Assembly (NCBI GenBank): GCA_021166725.1
Contig: JAJPES010000079.1
Location: 1-64,000, forward strand
Direction: 5' to 3'
Length of the DNA stretch: 64,000 bases
Origin: Burkholderiaceae bacterium
GTDB taxonomy: Bacteria > Pseudomonadota > Gammaproteobacteria > Burkholderiales > Burkholderiaceae_E
The notes below the pieces were generated by a model, which was given only the letters and a program-made list of their open reading frames with translations, had not been told where the DNA came from and did no database searches. Of the stretch, positions 9,061 through 16,873 are shown one piece after another; position 1 is the stretch's first letter, and every line of letters begins with the position of its first letter. The translations under genes were made by a program, and so were the position numbers.

Positions 9061-9798
9061 TCAGCCCTTCAGCGAAAGAAGTTGCGAGGCCTTCTGCTCG
9101 TTGCCTTCGGCGGTCTGCAGCATCCGCATCTGCATCTCGAACTGCCGGGCGAGCGCGATCATGCCGACCATCGACTCGACGACGTTGACATTGCTGCCCT
9201 CGACCGATCCGGGCACGACGCGCACCGACTCGTCGGTGGGCGCTGCATCCTCGGTGCGCATGCGCACGAGCCCGTCGGCGTCCTTGCGCAGTTCCTCGAG
9301 CGGCGGATTCACCAGCTTCAGCCGGCCGACCTGGAATGGCGGCTGGTTGCCGATACGCGCGCTCACGGTGCCGTCGCCGCCGATCGAGACTTCGGCGCCG
9401 GGTGGAATCGTCAGCGGTCCGCCGTCGCCGAGCACGATCTGCCCACGGCGGTTCTGCAGCGTGCCGTCGGCGCCCAGTTCGAGCGCGCCGTCGCGCGTGT
9501 AGGCTTCGCCGCCGTCGGCGCCCTGCACCGCGAGCCAGCCGGCGCCGGCGACGGCGACATCGAGCGCGCGCCCGGTCTGGCGAATCGGGCCCGACGAGGC
9601 GTCGAAGCCGGCGCTCGCCTCGAGCGCCCAGACGCGCGTCGTCGCGGCATTCGGCTGCTCGCCCGGCACCGAGCGGAACGCCATCAGGTCGGCGCGAAAG
9701 CCGTCGGTGCTGCCGTTGGCGAGGTTGTGCGCGAGCGCGTCCTGGCGCTGCATCAGCGCCTTGGCCCCGCTCATCGACTGGTAGATCAATCGGTCCAT
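9061..9798 (-). CDS. flgF: Flagellar proximal rod protein FlgF
   Basis: The 245-residue rod protein has the N-terminal rod signature ([18 protein letters not shown]) and the C-terminal [19 protein letters not shown]. FlgF is a minor component of the proximal rod. It is shorter than FlgG and directly precedes it, the usual order. The region between flgE and flgF (9799-9859) contains no gene. Confidence 0.94.
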   Translation of the reverse strand: MDRLIYQSMSGAKALMQRQDALAHNLANGSTDGFRADLMAFRSVPGEQPNAATTRVWALEASAGFDASSGPIRQTGRALDVAVAGAGWLAVQGADGGEAYTRDGALELGADGTLQNRRGQIVLGDGGPLTIPPGAEVSIGGDGTVSARIGNQPPFQVGRLKLVNPPLEELRKDADGLVRMRTEDAAPTDESVRVVPGSVEGSNVNVVESMVGMIALARQFEMQMRMLQTAEGNEQKASQLLSLKG

Positions 9799-9859
9799 GG
9801 CGTCTCCCGTCGCGCGGTGCCGGCCTCGGCCGGCGTGCCGCGCGACGCCGTCGAATCCG

Positions 9860-11074
9860 TCAACGCAGGTTGACGATCGTCTGCATCACCTGATCCTGCG
9901 TGCGGATCGTCTGCGCGTTGGCCTGGTAGACGCGTTGCGCGGTGATCATGTTCACGAGCTCGGCCGTGAGGTCGACGTTCGACTGCTCGACCGCACCGGA
10001 CTGGATCACGCCGAGGCTGCCCGCGCCGGGCGTGCCGGCCATCGGCGCGCCCGAGTCGGCGGTCTCGGCCCACTGGTTGCCGCCGAGCGGCTGCAGTCCC
10101 TGCGGGTTGGTGAAGTTCACCAGGACGACGCGGCCCTGCGCGAGCGTCTTGCCGTTCGTGTAGCGCGAGACGACGGTGCCGTCGGAGGCGATCGAGAAGC
10201 CCGACAGGCGACCGGCGGCGAAGCCGTCCTGCGAAAGCTCGGAAACCGAGAAAGCCGAGCCGAACTGGGTCATCTTCGAGAGGTCGAGCGTGACCGGAAA
10301 GGTCGGCCCTGCGCCCGTCGAATCGGGAACCGCCACCGTCAGCGTCGCGGGCGTCGTCACGAGCTTGCCGCTCGAATCGAAGTTGAAGGTATTCGGGCCG
10401 GCAACGGTGCCGTCGGCGGCGGTGTACACCTGCCACTCGTTCGGAGTCGCCGTCTGACGGAAATAGACGGCCACCGTGTGCTCGGCGCCCTGCGAGTCGT
10501 AGACGGCGAGCGACGTGGCTCCGTTGTAGCTCGCTCCGTCGTTGATGTTGAACGGATTGGTCGCCCCCGGGGCCGTTGCGCGAGCATCCAGGTTCGCCGT
10601 GATCGCCCCGTTCACGGTCGCTTTGGGCGCGACGTCGCCGGTCTGCAGTCGCAGCTCGCCCGGCACGCCCGCCATCACGCGCCCGTTCGCGTCGGCCGGA
10701 TACCCGGTCAGCCGCCCGCCCTGCGCATTCACGAGATAGCCTTCCTTGTCGAGCTGGAACTGCCCGTTCCTCGTGTAGGTGATCTCGCCGCCATCCGACA
10801 TGCGGAAGAACCCGCGGCCGTTGATCGCCATGTCGAGCGCGCTGTTGGTCGTCGCGATGTCGCCCTGCGTGAACTGCTGCGTGATCGCCGCGACCGTCAC
10901 GCCGATCCCGTTGTAGTGCGTGCCCGCGCCGTACAGCGAGGTCGCGTAGATGTCGGCGAACTCGGCGCGCGAAGCCTTCGCGCCCACCGTGTTGCTGTTG
11001 GCGACGTTGTTGCCGATCACGTCGAGGTTGCGCGCTGCGGCGTTCAACCCGCTCAATCCCTGCTGGAAAGACAT
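9860..11074 (-). CDS. flgE: Flagellar hook protein FlgE
   Basis: FlgE polymerises into the hook. The 404-residue product starts SFQQGLSGLNAAARNLDVIG and ends with VNMITAQRVYQANAQTI, the hook/rod family pair. The ATG at 11074 has CCAGGAGCCACGA upstream; the frame is open further upstream through flgD but is not flgE sequence. The length is normal for betaproteobacteria. Export and length control depend on flgD (next upstream) and on fliK at 39468-40838. Confidence 0.95.
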   Translation of the reverse strand: MSFQQGLSGLNAAARNLDVIGNNVANSNTVGAKASRAEFADIYATSLYGAGTHYNGIGVTVAAITQQFTQGDIATTNSALDMAINGRGFFRMSDGGEITYTRNGQFQLDKEGYLVNAQGGRLTGYPADANGRVMAGVPGELRLQTGDVAPKATVNGAITANLDARATAPGATNPFNINDGASYNGATSLAVYDSQGAEHTVAVYFRQTATPNEWQVYTAADGTVAGPNTFNFDSSGKLVTTPATLTVAVPDSTGAGPTFPVTLDLSKMTQFGSAFSVSELSQDGFAAGRLSGFSIASDGTVVSRYTNGKTLAQGRVVLVNFTNPQGLQPLGGNQWAETADSGAPMAGTPGAGSLGVIQSGAVEQSNVDLTAELVNMITAQRVYQANAQTIRTQDQVMQTIVNLR

Positions 11075-11103
11075 TCGTGGCTCCTGGTGGAAGTGCTGCG
11101 GGT

Positions 11104-11865
11104 TCAGAGAACGGCGCGGATCGCCGAAGCGGCAACGGGATCGCGCCCGACGAGTTCGAGTCGGGCGCCGCCGGGTGCCTGGCTCACGCCGTTCACGCGC
11201 GCCGGCACGAGCGCGACGACGCGGGATTCGCCGCCCTTTTCGTCGACGCCGTAGGCGCGCAGGGTGTACTTGCCCGACGACACCGCGCGCCCGTCGGCAT
11301 CGACGCCGTCCCAGTCGAGGGTGTGCACGCCGGCTTCGGGTTCGGCGAAGTCGCGCGCGTGGACGACGCGGCCAGCCGCGTCGATGATTTCGACACGCAC
11401 CGCGCGCGCCGCAGCCGGCAACTCGAAGCCGACGCGCACCGATTTCGCGCCGCTCGCGTCGACGTTCGGCATCGTCGGGTCGTTGTTGACGATGCCGGCG
11501 TCCGGAGCGGACCACTCGAAGCGCTCGCCCTCGACGAGCACCTGGCGTCCGAGCATCCCCACCGCCGACAGCGGCGAGACGGCCGTCGACGCGGCGGCAA
11601 CTTTCGTCATCGACGCGTTCAGCTGCTCGATGCCGCGCACGGTGTTGATCTGCGCGAGCTGGCTCGTGACCTGCGCGTTGTCCAGCGGATTGAGCGGATC
11701 CTGGTTGCGCATCTGCGCGACGAGCAGCTTCAGGAAGCGGTCCTCGGTTCCGTCGGCGGTGTCGGTGCCGTCGGCGGGCGCACCGTAGGCCGCGGCGGCC
11801 GACTTCGCCGCCGCGTCGGCGGCGGCCGCGCGACTCGCGGCGTCGTTCTGCGTGCTGCCGATCAT
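11104..11865 (-). CDS. flgD: Hook-cap assembly protein FlgD
   Basis: FlgD caps the growing hook and directs FlgE assembly. The 253-residue product has the conserved N-terminal motif (FLKLLVAQMRNQDPLNPLDN near residue 64) and a C-terminal FlgD Ig-like/tudor region (SSGKYTLRAYGVDEKG). The N-terminal 35 residues are alanine-rich low-complexity sequence. It lies 29 bp before flgE and 16 bp after flgC. Confidence 0.93.
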   Translation of the reverse strand: MIGSTQNDAASRAAAADAAAKSAAAAYGAPADGTDTADGTEDRFLKLLVAQMRNQDPLNPLDNAQVTSQLAQINTVRGIEQLNASMTKVAAASTAVSPLSAVGMLGRQVLVEGERFEWSAPDAGIVNNDPTMPNVDASGAKSVRVGFELPAAARAVRVEIIDAAGRVVHARDFAEPEAGVHTLDWDGVDADGRAVSSGKYTLRAYGVDEKGGESRVVALVPARVNGVSQAPGGARLELVGRDPVAASAIRAVL

Positions 11866-11881
11866 TCGCGTTCTCCTGCGT

Positions 11882-12289
11882 TCACTGGCCGAGTTGCAGC
11901 GTCTTCAGTGCGAGCTGCTGCGTCGTGTTCATCACTTCGACGTTGTTCTGGTACGAACGCGACGCCGAGATCATGTCGACCATCTGCTCGACGACGTTGA
12001 CGTTGCTCTGCGTGACGTAGCCGTCGGCGTCGGCCAGCGGGTGCGAAGGATCGTGCAGCCGCTTGCCCGGTGTCGCGTCCTCGATCACGTTGCTCACGCG
12101 CACGCCGACCTGCGCCGCATCGGCCGCGTCCGCCTGCGCCTGGAACACCACCTGCCGCGCGCGATAGGCCTGGCCGTCGGGGCCGGCGACGCTGTCGGCG
12201 TTGGCGAGGTTCGATGCAACGACGTTCAGCCGCTGGCTCTGCGCGGACACTGCGCTGCCGGAAATTCCGAGGATGTTCAGAAGCGACAC
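11882..12289 (-). CDS. flgC: Flagellar proximal rod protein FlgC
   Basis: The 135-residue protein uses a GTG start at 12289, chosen because GGGAG lies eight bases upstream and the product then begins [20 protein letters not shown] as the family does. The C-terminus has [20 protein letters not shown]. The annotated open frame runs much further upstream, but that part is flgB in another frame. FlgC is a component of the proximal rod with FlgB and FlgF. Confidence 0.93.
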   Translation of the reverse strand: MSLLNILGISGSAVSAQSQRLNVVASNLANADSVAGPDGQAYRARQVVFQAQADAADAAQVGVRVSNVIEDATPGKRLHDPSHPLADADGYVTQSNVNVVEQMVDMISASRSYQNNVEVMNTTQQLALKTLQLGQ

Positions 12290-12305
12290 CGTTCGACTCC
12301 CTGGT

Positions 12306-12782
12306 TCATTCGCCGCGGATGGCGGCCAGTACGTTGCGCACGTTGCCGTTGATGAAGCGCAGCGTCGCCTCGTAGCGCAACGAGTTGTCGGCGAAGTCCG
12401 CCCGCTCGCGATCGAGGTCAACCGTGTTGCGATCGAGCGACGGCTGCTGCGGCGTGCGCCACAGCAGCGCCGGAGGCGACGCCGACGCCGAGCCGCCCGT
12501 GGGCAGGAAGGCCTTGCCGGTCGCCGCAGCGGCGACGTCGGGCTGCGCGAGCACCACGCGCATTGCCGTTCCGGAGGACGAGAGCAGCGACGCGCCGCCC
12601 GGCGGCGTGCCGCCGATGCGTGCCGTCGCCTGCGCGAGCGCCTGGCCGAAATCGAAATCGCGCGCCTGGTAACTCGGCGTGTCGGCGTTGGCAATGTTCG
12701 ACGCCAGCACCTGCTGTCGCTGCGAACGCAGCGCGAGCGCCTCGCCCTGGAACTGCAGCGTGCCGGTGAGCCGATCGAGCAT
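12306..12782 (-). CDS. flgB: Flagellar proximal rod protein FlgB, first gene of the flg operon
   Basis: The 158-residue protein has the FlgB core ([20 protein letters not shown] near residue 17) and the C-terminal [20 protein letters not shown]. It is slightly longer than usual because of a Gly/Ala/Ser-rich middle. AGGAGGGGGCGAG gives a strong ribosome site before the ATG. It heads the operon that runs to the HDOD gene and is divergent from flgA; a predicted FlhDC-activated promoter lies in between. Confidence 0.94.
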   Translation of the reverse strand: MLDRLTGTLQFQGEALALRSQRQQVLASNIANADTPSYQARDFDFGQALAQATARIGGTPPGGASLLSSSGTAMRVVLAQPDVAAAATGKAFLPTGGSASASPPALLWRTPQQPSLDRNTVDLDRERADFADNSLRYEATLRFINGNVRNVLAAIRGE

Positions 12783-12814
12783 CTCGCCCCCTCCTGTTTC
12801 TCCGATCGCTGCCG

Positions 12815-12906
12815 ATTATTCGTCGCGGCTCTCGCGCGGATGAGGCGATAAGCACGGGCTTTGCCCCGTATCTCGCGCAACCGCCGTCGCAGGCCGGCAC
12901 TACGCT
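12815..12906. promoter_or_regulatory. Divergent flgB/flgA promoter with FlhDC-type box
   Basis: The half-sites GATAAGCA (12847-12854) and CGTATCTC (12867-12874) are separated by 12 bp and form an imperfect inverted repeat. Leftwards, 26 bp beyond the first half-site, AATAAT (minus strand, 12820-12815) is a good -10 for flgB. Rightwards, 26 bp beyond the second, TACGCT (12901-12906) is a -10 for flgA. No -35 consensus is visible, as expected for activator-dependent promoters. The same geometry recurs at 24738, 34079, 40850 and 50505. The assignment to FlhD4C2 is an inference from the known inverted-repeat consensus in enterobacteria and from the gene set. Confidence 0.75.
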
Positions 12907-12912
12907 GCGCGA

Positions 12913-13920
12913 ATGGGCTCGCCGACAGCGATTTCTCGAATCACGTTCGCGGATGCGGAGACAACATTCGCGCGGGCGACGACAACGCTTGCGCGGGCGA
13001 AGACGATGCTCGCGCAGGCGAGGACCACGCTCGCGCAAACGAGAACCACGCTCGCGCAAAAACGGACTACGCTCGCGCAAACGCTCGGCACCTTCGCCGC
13101 GCTCGGCTTCGCCGCCTCGACTGTTGCCGTCGCGGCACAACAGGCGCCGAACGCCGCACAGCACGCCGCGGCGATGGCAAACCCGCCCGCCGTGCAGCAC
13201 GCTCCTGCCCGACCCTCGTCGGACGACGCATCGCCGCTGGCCGAAATGGCACCCCAGCTGCAACGCTGGATCGAGGAGTCGGCCGCGTCTACGTGGATGA
13301 TTCGCCTGCCGGCCGGCGCCGATTCCGGAGCCACGGACGGTGCCGACGGCGACGTTGGTGCCGCCGGATTGCGCGTCGAGGTAAAGGTCGGCCGGCTGAA
13401 TCGCGGAATGCGGTTGGCGCCGTGCGCGCGCATCGAGCCGTTCCTGCCGCCCAACGCGCGCCTCTGGGGCCGCGGCTTCGTCGGCGTGCGCTGCACCGAG
13501 GGCGCGACGTGGTCGACGATGATTCCCGTCACGGTGTCGGTATTCGGTCCGGCGCTGGTCGCGAACCTCCCACTACCGGCCGGTTCGATGCCGAGCCCCG
13601 GAGACTTCCGGATCGACGAAGTCGACTGGACCCGTACCACCGGCGTGCCGGTCACCGATCCGGCGTGGCTTGCCGGCCGCTCGCTGGCCCGCCCGCTGTC
13701 GGCCGGGCAGGTACTGCGCGCCAACGACCTGCGCGTTCCGCAGACGATCGCCGCCGGCGATCCGGTGCGCATCCGCATGGTCGGCACCGGCTTCAGCGTC
13801 TCGGCCAGCGGCTTCGCGCTGGCCGGCGCCGGCGAAGGACAGTCGTTGCGCGTGCGTACCGAAAGCGGCAGGATGCTGGTCGGCACGGTCCGCGAACGCA
13901 CGGTCGAGATCCGACTTTGA
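12913..13920 (+). CDS. flgA: P-ring assembly chaperone FlgA with repeat-extended N-terminus
   Basis: FlgA is a periplasmic chaperone for P-ring (FlgI) assembly. The C-terminal 140 residues hold the SAF-like family core ([19 protein letters not shown], then [19 protein letters not shown]). The protein is 335 residues long, well over the usual 220-250. The excess is N-terminal: residues 10-58 are seven copies of a TTLAQxR-like heptad, followed by a hydrophobic stretch ([18 protein letters not shown]) that is probably the signal-peptide core. The ATG at 12913 has no Shine-Dalgarno and lies six bases after a predicted -10, so it would be leaderless; the alternative is the ATG at 13006, inside the repeat. 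Confidence 0.87.
   Translation: MGSPTAISRITFADAETTFARATTTLARAKTMLAQARTTLAQTRTTLAQKRTTLAQTLGTFAALGFAASTVAVAAQQAPNAAQHAAAMANPPAVQHAPARPSSDDASPLAEMAPQLQRWIEESAASTWMIRLPAGADSGATDGADGDVGAAGLRVEVKVGRLNRGMRLAPCARIEPFLPPNARLWGRGFVGVRCTEGATWSTMIPVTVSVFGPALVANLPLPAGSMPSPGDFRIDEVDWTRTTGVPVTDPAWLAGRSLARPLSAGQVLRANDLRVPQTIAAGDPVRIRMVGTGFSVSASGFALAGAGEGQSLRVRTESGRMLVGTVRERTVEIRL
12940..13086 (+). repeat. 21-bp tandem repeat (about 7 units) in flgA 5' end
   Basis: The seven units of 21 bp each encode a heptad of the form TTLAQTR (earlier units [21 protein letters not shown]). The best conserved are the units at 13024-13086, sharing ACGCTCGCGCAAACG-like DNA. Units at the 5' end are more diverged, as in an ageing minisatellite. 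Since 21 is a multiple of three, copy-number change would keep the flgA frame. The repeat supplies three to five basic residues before the hydrophobic segment of the signal peptide. Confidence 0.85.
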
Positions 13921-13964
13921 TGCAATCGCCGTCCATCGGACTCGAGCGTGCGGGGCCGCAAGCC

Positions 13965-13991
13965 TCAAGTTCGGCGCAAACCGGCCGAAAC
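13965..13991 (+). promoter_or_regulatory. Predicted sigma-28 promoter of flgM
   Basis: TCAAGTTC (13965-13972), an 11-bp spacer and GCCGAAAC (13984-13991) match the FliA consensus (TAAAGTTT-N11-GCCGATAA), with the TCAAG -35 variant that recurs elsewhere in this window. It lies 45 bp before the flgM ATG, allowing FliA to drive its own anti-sigma factor. Confidence 0.75.
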
Positions 13992-14035
13992 TCCCGGCAT
14001 CCGGGCGCGTACCCGGATTCGATAGGGGAATCGCC

Positions 14036-14356
14036 ATGAAGATCGGCAAACCCGAAGCACAGCAACCGGACGCACTGTCGCGTGCAGGCCACGGTACGCC
14101 TGTCGCCGGCGCCGTCGGCGGCGCCCGCCCGGATGCGGTCGAGAAGACGCCGCCGGCCGACGCCGTGCATCTTTCGCAAACCTCCCGGAGCCTGGCCGCC
14201 GAAGGCGCCGACGACGAGCAGCAGCGCCTGCGCAAGGTCGAGGAAGTCAAGGCAGCGATCCGCGAGGGCCGTTTCCAGGTGAGCGCCCACGCCGTGGCCG
14301 ACAAGATGATCTCGCAGGCGGCCGAACTGCTCGAGACGCTCTCGCGTCCCAAATGA
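14036..14356 (+). CDS. flgM: Anti-sigma-28 factor FlgM
   Basis: FlgM holds FliA inactive until the hook is complete, when it is exported. The 106-residue protein has an unstructured, charged N-terminus (MKIGKPEAQQPDALSRAG) and the FliA-binding C-terminus (VEEVKAAIREGRFQVSAHAVADKMI, split here as VEEVKAAIREGRFQ followed by a VSAHAVADKMI helix). The start was set at the ATG at 14036, after GAUAGGGGAA-like sequence. Its stop overlaps the flgN start as ATGA. FliA itself is encoded at 18483-19193. Confidence 0.92.
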   Translation: MKIGKPEAQQPDALSRAGHGTPVAGAVGGARPDAVEKTPPADAVHLSQTSRSLAAEGADDEQQRLRKVEEVKAAIREGRFQVSAHAVADKMISQAAELLETLSRPK

Positions 14357-14700
14357 CCGAGCAATCGCGCGCGAAAGAGGCGCCGCTCGACGAAGGGCTT
14401 GCCCTGCTCGAGGAGCAGCGACTGGCGATGCTCGCGCGCGACGCAGAACGGCTCGACGAGGTGAATGCTCGCCTGTCGGCGTGGATCGCCGCCTGCCGCC
14501 ACGTCGCGCGCAATGTCGATCCGACGGCCCGTCTTCTCCCGCTGCGCGTCGCGCTCGACGCGAACGCAGCGCTTGCACGCCGCTCGGCGCTGCAGGCTTC
14601 GCGCGCCCTCGGCGCGCTGCTCGGGCCCGACGCCCGCCTGTACACCGAAGAAGGGCTGACCCCGGCTCCCGCGCCTCGCCGCGAAGCCCGTTCGGCCTGA
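14353..14700 (+). CDS. flgN: FlgK/FlgL export chaperone FlgN
   Basis: This 115-residue protein is mostly helical and rich in Leu, Ala and Arg (LALLEEQRLAMLARDAERLD), with the size and position of FlgN. FlgN binds the hook-junction proteins FlgK and FlgL and delivers them to the export gate. Sequence conservation is weak in this family, so the call rests largely on context: it follows flgM with an ATGA overlap, as in most flgAMN clusters. Start and stop are unambiguous. Confidence 0.82.
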   Translation: MTEQSRAKEAPLDEGLALLEEQRLAMLARDAERLDEVNARLSAWIAACRHVARNVDPTARLLPLRVALDANAALARRSALQASRALGALLGPDARLYTEEGLTPAPAPRREARSA

Positions 14701-14788
14701 CGCATCCCCGGCACGAATCTCTCGATGCCCGCTCGGGGCCTTCAGGCCTGGCGGATGTCGTTGAGCCGAGCAGCCCGCCCGACATGAA

Positions 14789-14826
14789 AACCGCGCGCGT
14801 CCGCACTGCGGCGGATGCGCGCGGTT
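14789..14826. terminator. Bidirectional terminator between flgN and MCP
   Basis: A 16-bp stem (15 of 16 paired; AACCGCGCGCGTCCGC against its complement) closes a 6-base loop. Read on the minus strand it is followed by a run of four T, so it best serves the chemoreceptor gene ending at 14831. It lies between two convergent genes and can stop both. Confidence 0.75.
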
Positions 14827-14830
14827 GTCC

Positions 14831-16753
14831 TCAGAACGTTTCCCAGCCGTCGTCGGCAGCAACGGCCTTCGCCGGTTGAGCGGCCCCGTCGCGCGCGGTC
14901 GCTGCGGGAATGGCTCCGCCCGCTTGCGCGCGGACGACGGCAGCGGTCGGCACGGCCAGCGCAGGAAGCTTCGCGCCGGCGCCGCCGGTTTGTGAAGGCT
15001 TCGGCGTCGGCACGCCGCGGCGCGTGCCCGCTTCGCTGCGAGCCGACGTACCGGAGTCGCGCTGGCTCGCGACGCCACCGGCCCTCGCCACGCGCGCGGG
15101 CGATGCGGATTCCCTGCCCGCCGCGCTCGGCAGACCCTGCCGCGCAGACTCGCGTGCCCGCGCGATCGCCGCTTCGGCCTCGCCCGACTCGCCCACCTGG
15201 AACACACCGACCACTTCTGCCAGGTTGACCGCCTGGTGCTTCAGGCTCTCGGCCGCCGCCGCCGACTCCTCGACCAGCGCGGCGTTCTGCTGCGTCATCT
15301 GGTCGAGTTGCGTGACCGCGACATTGATCTGGTCTATACCGCTGCTCTGTTCGTTGGCCGCCGCGGTGATCTCGCCGATGATGTCGGTGACGCGCTGCAC
15401 CGACACGACGATTTCGCGCATCGACGCACCGGCATCCTGCACCAGCCGCGAGCCCGCCTCGACGCGCTCCACGCTGGTACCGATCAGCGCCTTGATCTCC
15501 TTGGCAGCATCGGCACTGCGCTGCGCGAGGCTACGCACCTCGCTGGCCACCACCGCGAAGCCGCGACCCTGCTCGCCGGCGCGCGCCGCCTCGACAGCCG
15601 CGTTCAGCGCGAGGATGTTCGTCTGGAACGCGATGCCGTCGATCGTGCCGATGATGTCGGCGATGCGCCGGCTCGAATCGTCGATCTCGCCCATTGTCGC
15701 GACGACCTGATCGACGACCCCACCGCCGCGTGCCGCGACGTCCGAGGCCGTGGTCGCGAGCTGGTTCGCCGTGCGCGCCGAGTCGGCGGTCTGGCGTACG
15801 GTGCCGGTGATCTGCTCAAGCGAGGCGGCGGTTTCCTGCAGGTTCGACGCCGTCTCCTCGGTGCGCTGGCTCAGGTCCAGGTTGCCGACCGCGATCTCGT
15901 CGGCCGCGGTGCGAATGCTCTCGGTGGAAACGTGCACCTGCTCGATCATCCGCCGCAACGACGCGATCATCGTCTGCAGGCCGTCGAGCAGGCTGCCGTG
16001 CGCCGCACGATCGAGCCGCGCAGCGAGGTTCCCGCGCGCCACCTCGTCCATCACGCGCATCGCCTCGGCGGGGTCGCCGCCGATCTGGCGCAGCACGCTG
16101 CGCGCAACCAGCCAGCCGACGCCCGCGACCACCGCGAGCAGCGCGAGCGCGGTCGCGACCTCGCGCATGCGCTGACCCTGGACGAGCGCATCGAGGTCAT
16201 CCATGTACACGCCGGAGCCGACGACCCAGTTCCAGCCGTCGATGCGCGTGCCGTACTGCAGCTTCGGCAACGCCTTCGTCTGCCCTGGCCGCGGGAAATA
16301 GGCCTGCGCGAACGCGCGCCCGTCCGCGCTCGCCGCCACCGCATCGAGCAGGCTCTTCAACGAGTCGCCTCCTGCGGCGTCGAGCAGCTTGCCGATCATC
16401 GACTGGCCGGTCCACTCGGGATGCGTCGGGTGCATGACCGTCGAGCCGTCGACGGTCCAGATGTAGAAGTACTCGGTCTTGCCGTCCGCGCCACCGTAGC
16501 GCGCCATGCGGATCGCCTCCACCGCGGCTTTCTTCGCGTCGTCGACCGGCATCTCGCCGGCGGCCGCGCGCGCACGGTAGGCGGAGGCGATGTTCGCCGC
16601 GGACTGCACCGCGGCGACGAGTTCGCCGCGGCGCCCGTCGACCGTCAGGCGTTCGTTGCGCAGCGAGGAAATGACCGAAAGCACGACGAAACCGAGCACT
16701 GCGGTCGCGACGAGCAGGAGAATCTTGTGCTTGAAACCGAAACGGCGAAACAT
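14831..16753 (-). CDS. Membrane chemoreceptor (MCP) with single Cache domain and GWETF tail
   Basis: The 640-residue receptor has an N-terminal membrane segment ([20 protein letters not shown], residues about 11-30), a periplasmic single-Cache domain ([20 protein letters not shown], near 112), a second membrane segment ([16 protein letters not shown]), then HAMP and the MCP signalling hairpin ([20 protein letters not shown] near 415). The last five residues, GWETF, match the CheR/CheB-docking pentapeptide (NWETF in enterics), so this is a high-abundance-type receptor that can recruit the adaptation enzymes. The start was set at the ATG at 16753, giving the usual basic N-terminus. The ligand is unknown; small organic acids are common for this Cache class. 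Confidence 0.92.
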   Translation of the reverse strand: MFRRFGFKHKILLLVATAVLGFVVLSVISSLRNERLTVDGRRGELVAAVQSAANIASAYRARAAAGEMPVDDAKKAAVEAIRMARYGGADGKTEYFYIWTVDGSTVMHPTHPEWTGQSMIGKLLDAAGGDSLKSLLDAVAASADGRAFAQAYFPRPGQTKALPKLQYGTRIDGWNWVVGSGVYMDDLDALVQGQRMREVATALALLAVVAGVGWLVARSVLRQIGGDPAEAMRVMDEVARGNLAARLDRAAHGSLLDGLQTMIASLRRMIEQVHVSTESIRTAADEIAVGNLDLSQRTEETASNLQETAASLEQITGTVRQTADSARTANQLATTASDVAARGGGVVDQVVATMGEIDDSSRRIADIIGTIDGIAFQTNILALNAAVEAARAGEQGRGFAVVASEVRSLAQRSADAAKEIKALIGTSVERVEAGSRLVQDAGASMREIVVSVQRVTDIIGEITAAANEQSSGIDQINVAVTQLDQMTQQNAALVEESAAAAESLKHQAVNLAEVVGVFQVGESGEAEAAIARARESARQGLPSAAGRESASPARVARAGGVASQRDSGTSARSEAGTRRGVPTPKPSQTGGAGAKLPALAVPTAAVVRAQAGGAIPAATARDGAAQPAKAVAADDGWETF

Positions 16754-16833
16754 CTTGGCACTTCTCTGTAGTGGTTGCAGGGAGGGAAGGCAGCGTCCGG
16801 CCTGGCATGCGAAGCGCCAGACGCCATATATCT

Positions 16834-16860
16834 TCTTCGGCAGCAAAAAGCCGGACCTGA
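16834..16860 (-). promoter_or_regulatory. Possible weak sigma-28 promoter of the MCP gene
   Basis: On the minus strand TCAGGTCC, an 11-bp spacer and GCCGAAGA resemble the sigma-28 pattern. The -35 is poor and overlaps the terminator hairpin of the upstream gene. A FliA promoter is expected for a receptor, but this site is only a candidate. Confidence 0.3.
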
Positions 16861-16868
16861 AGTCCGGC
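16845..16868 (-). terminator. Rho-independent terminator after the soluble MCP gene
   Basis: On the minus strand an AGCCGGAC stem, four-base loop, perfect GTCCGGCT return and five T form a textbook intrinsic terminator. It begins six bases after the stop codon of the soluble receptor gene (stop at 16874) and separates it from the membrane receptor. Confidence 0.88.
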
Positions 16869-16873
16869 TGCGT

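Noticed and set aside
12957-13086. CRISPR-like array near flgA
   Set aside because: The repeat is 21 bp with no spacers and encodes heptads in frame, so it is a coding minisatellite.
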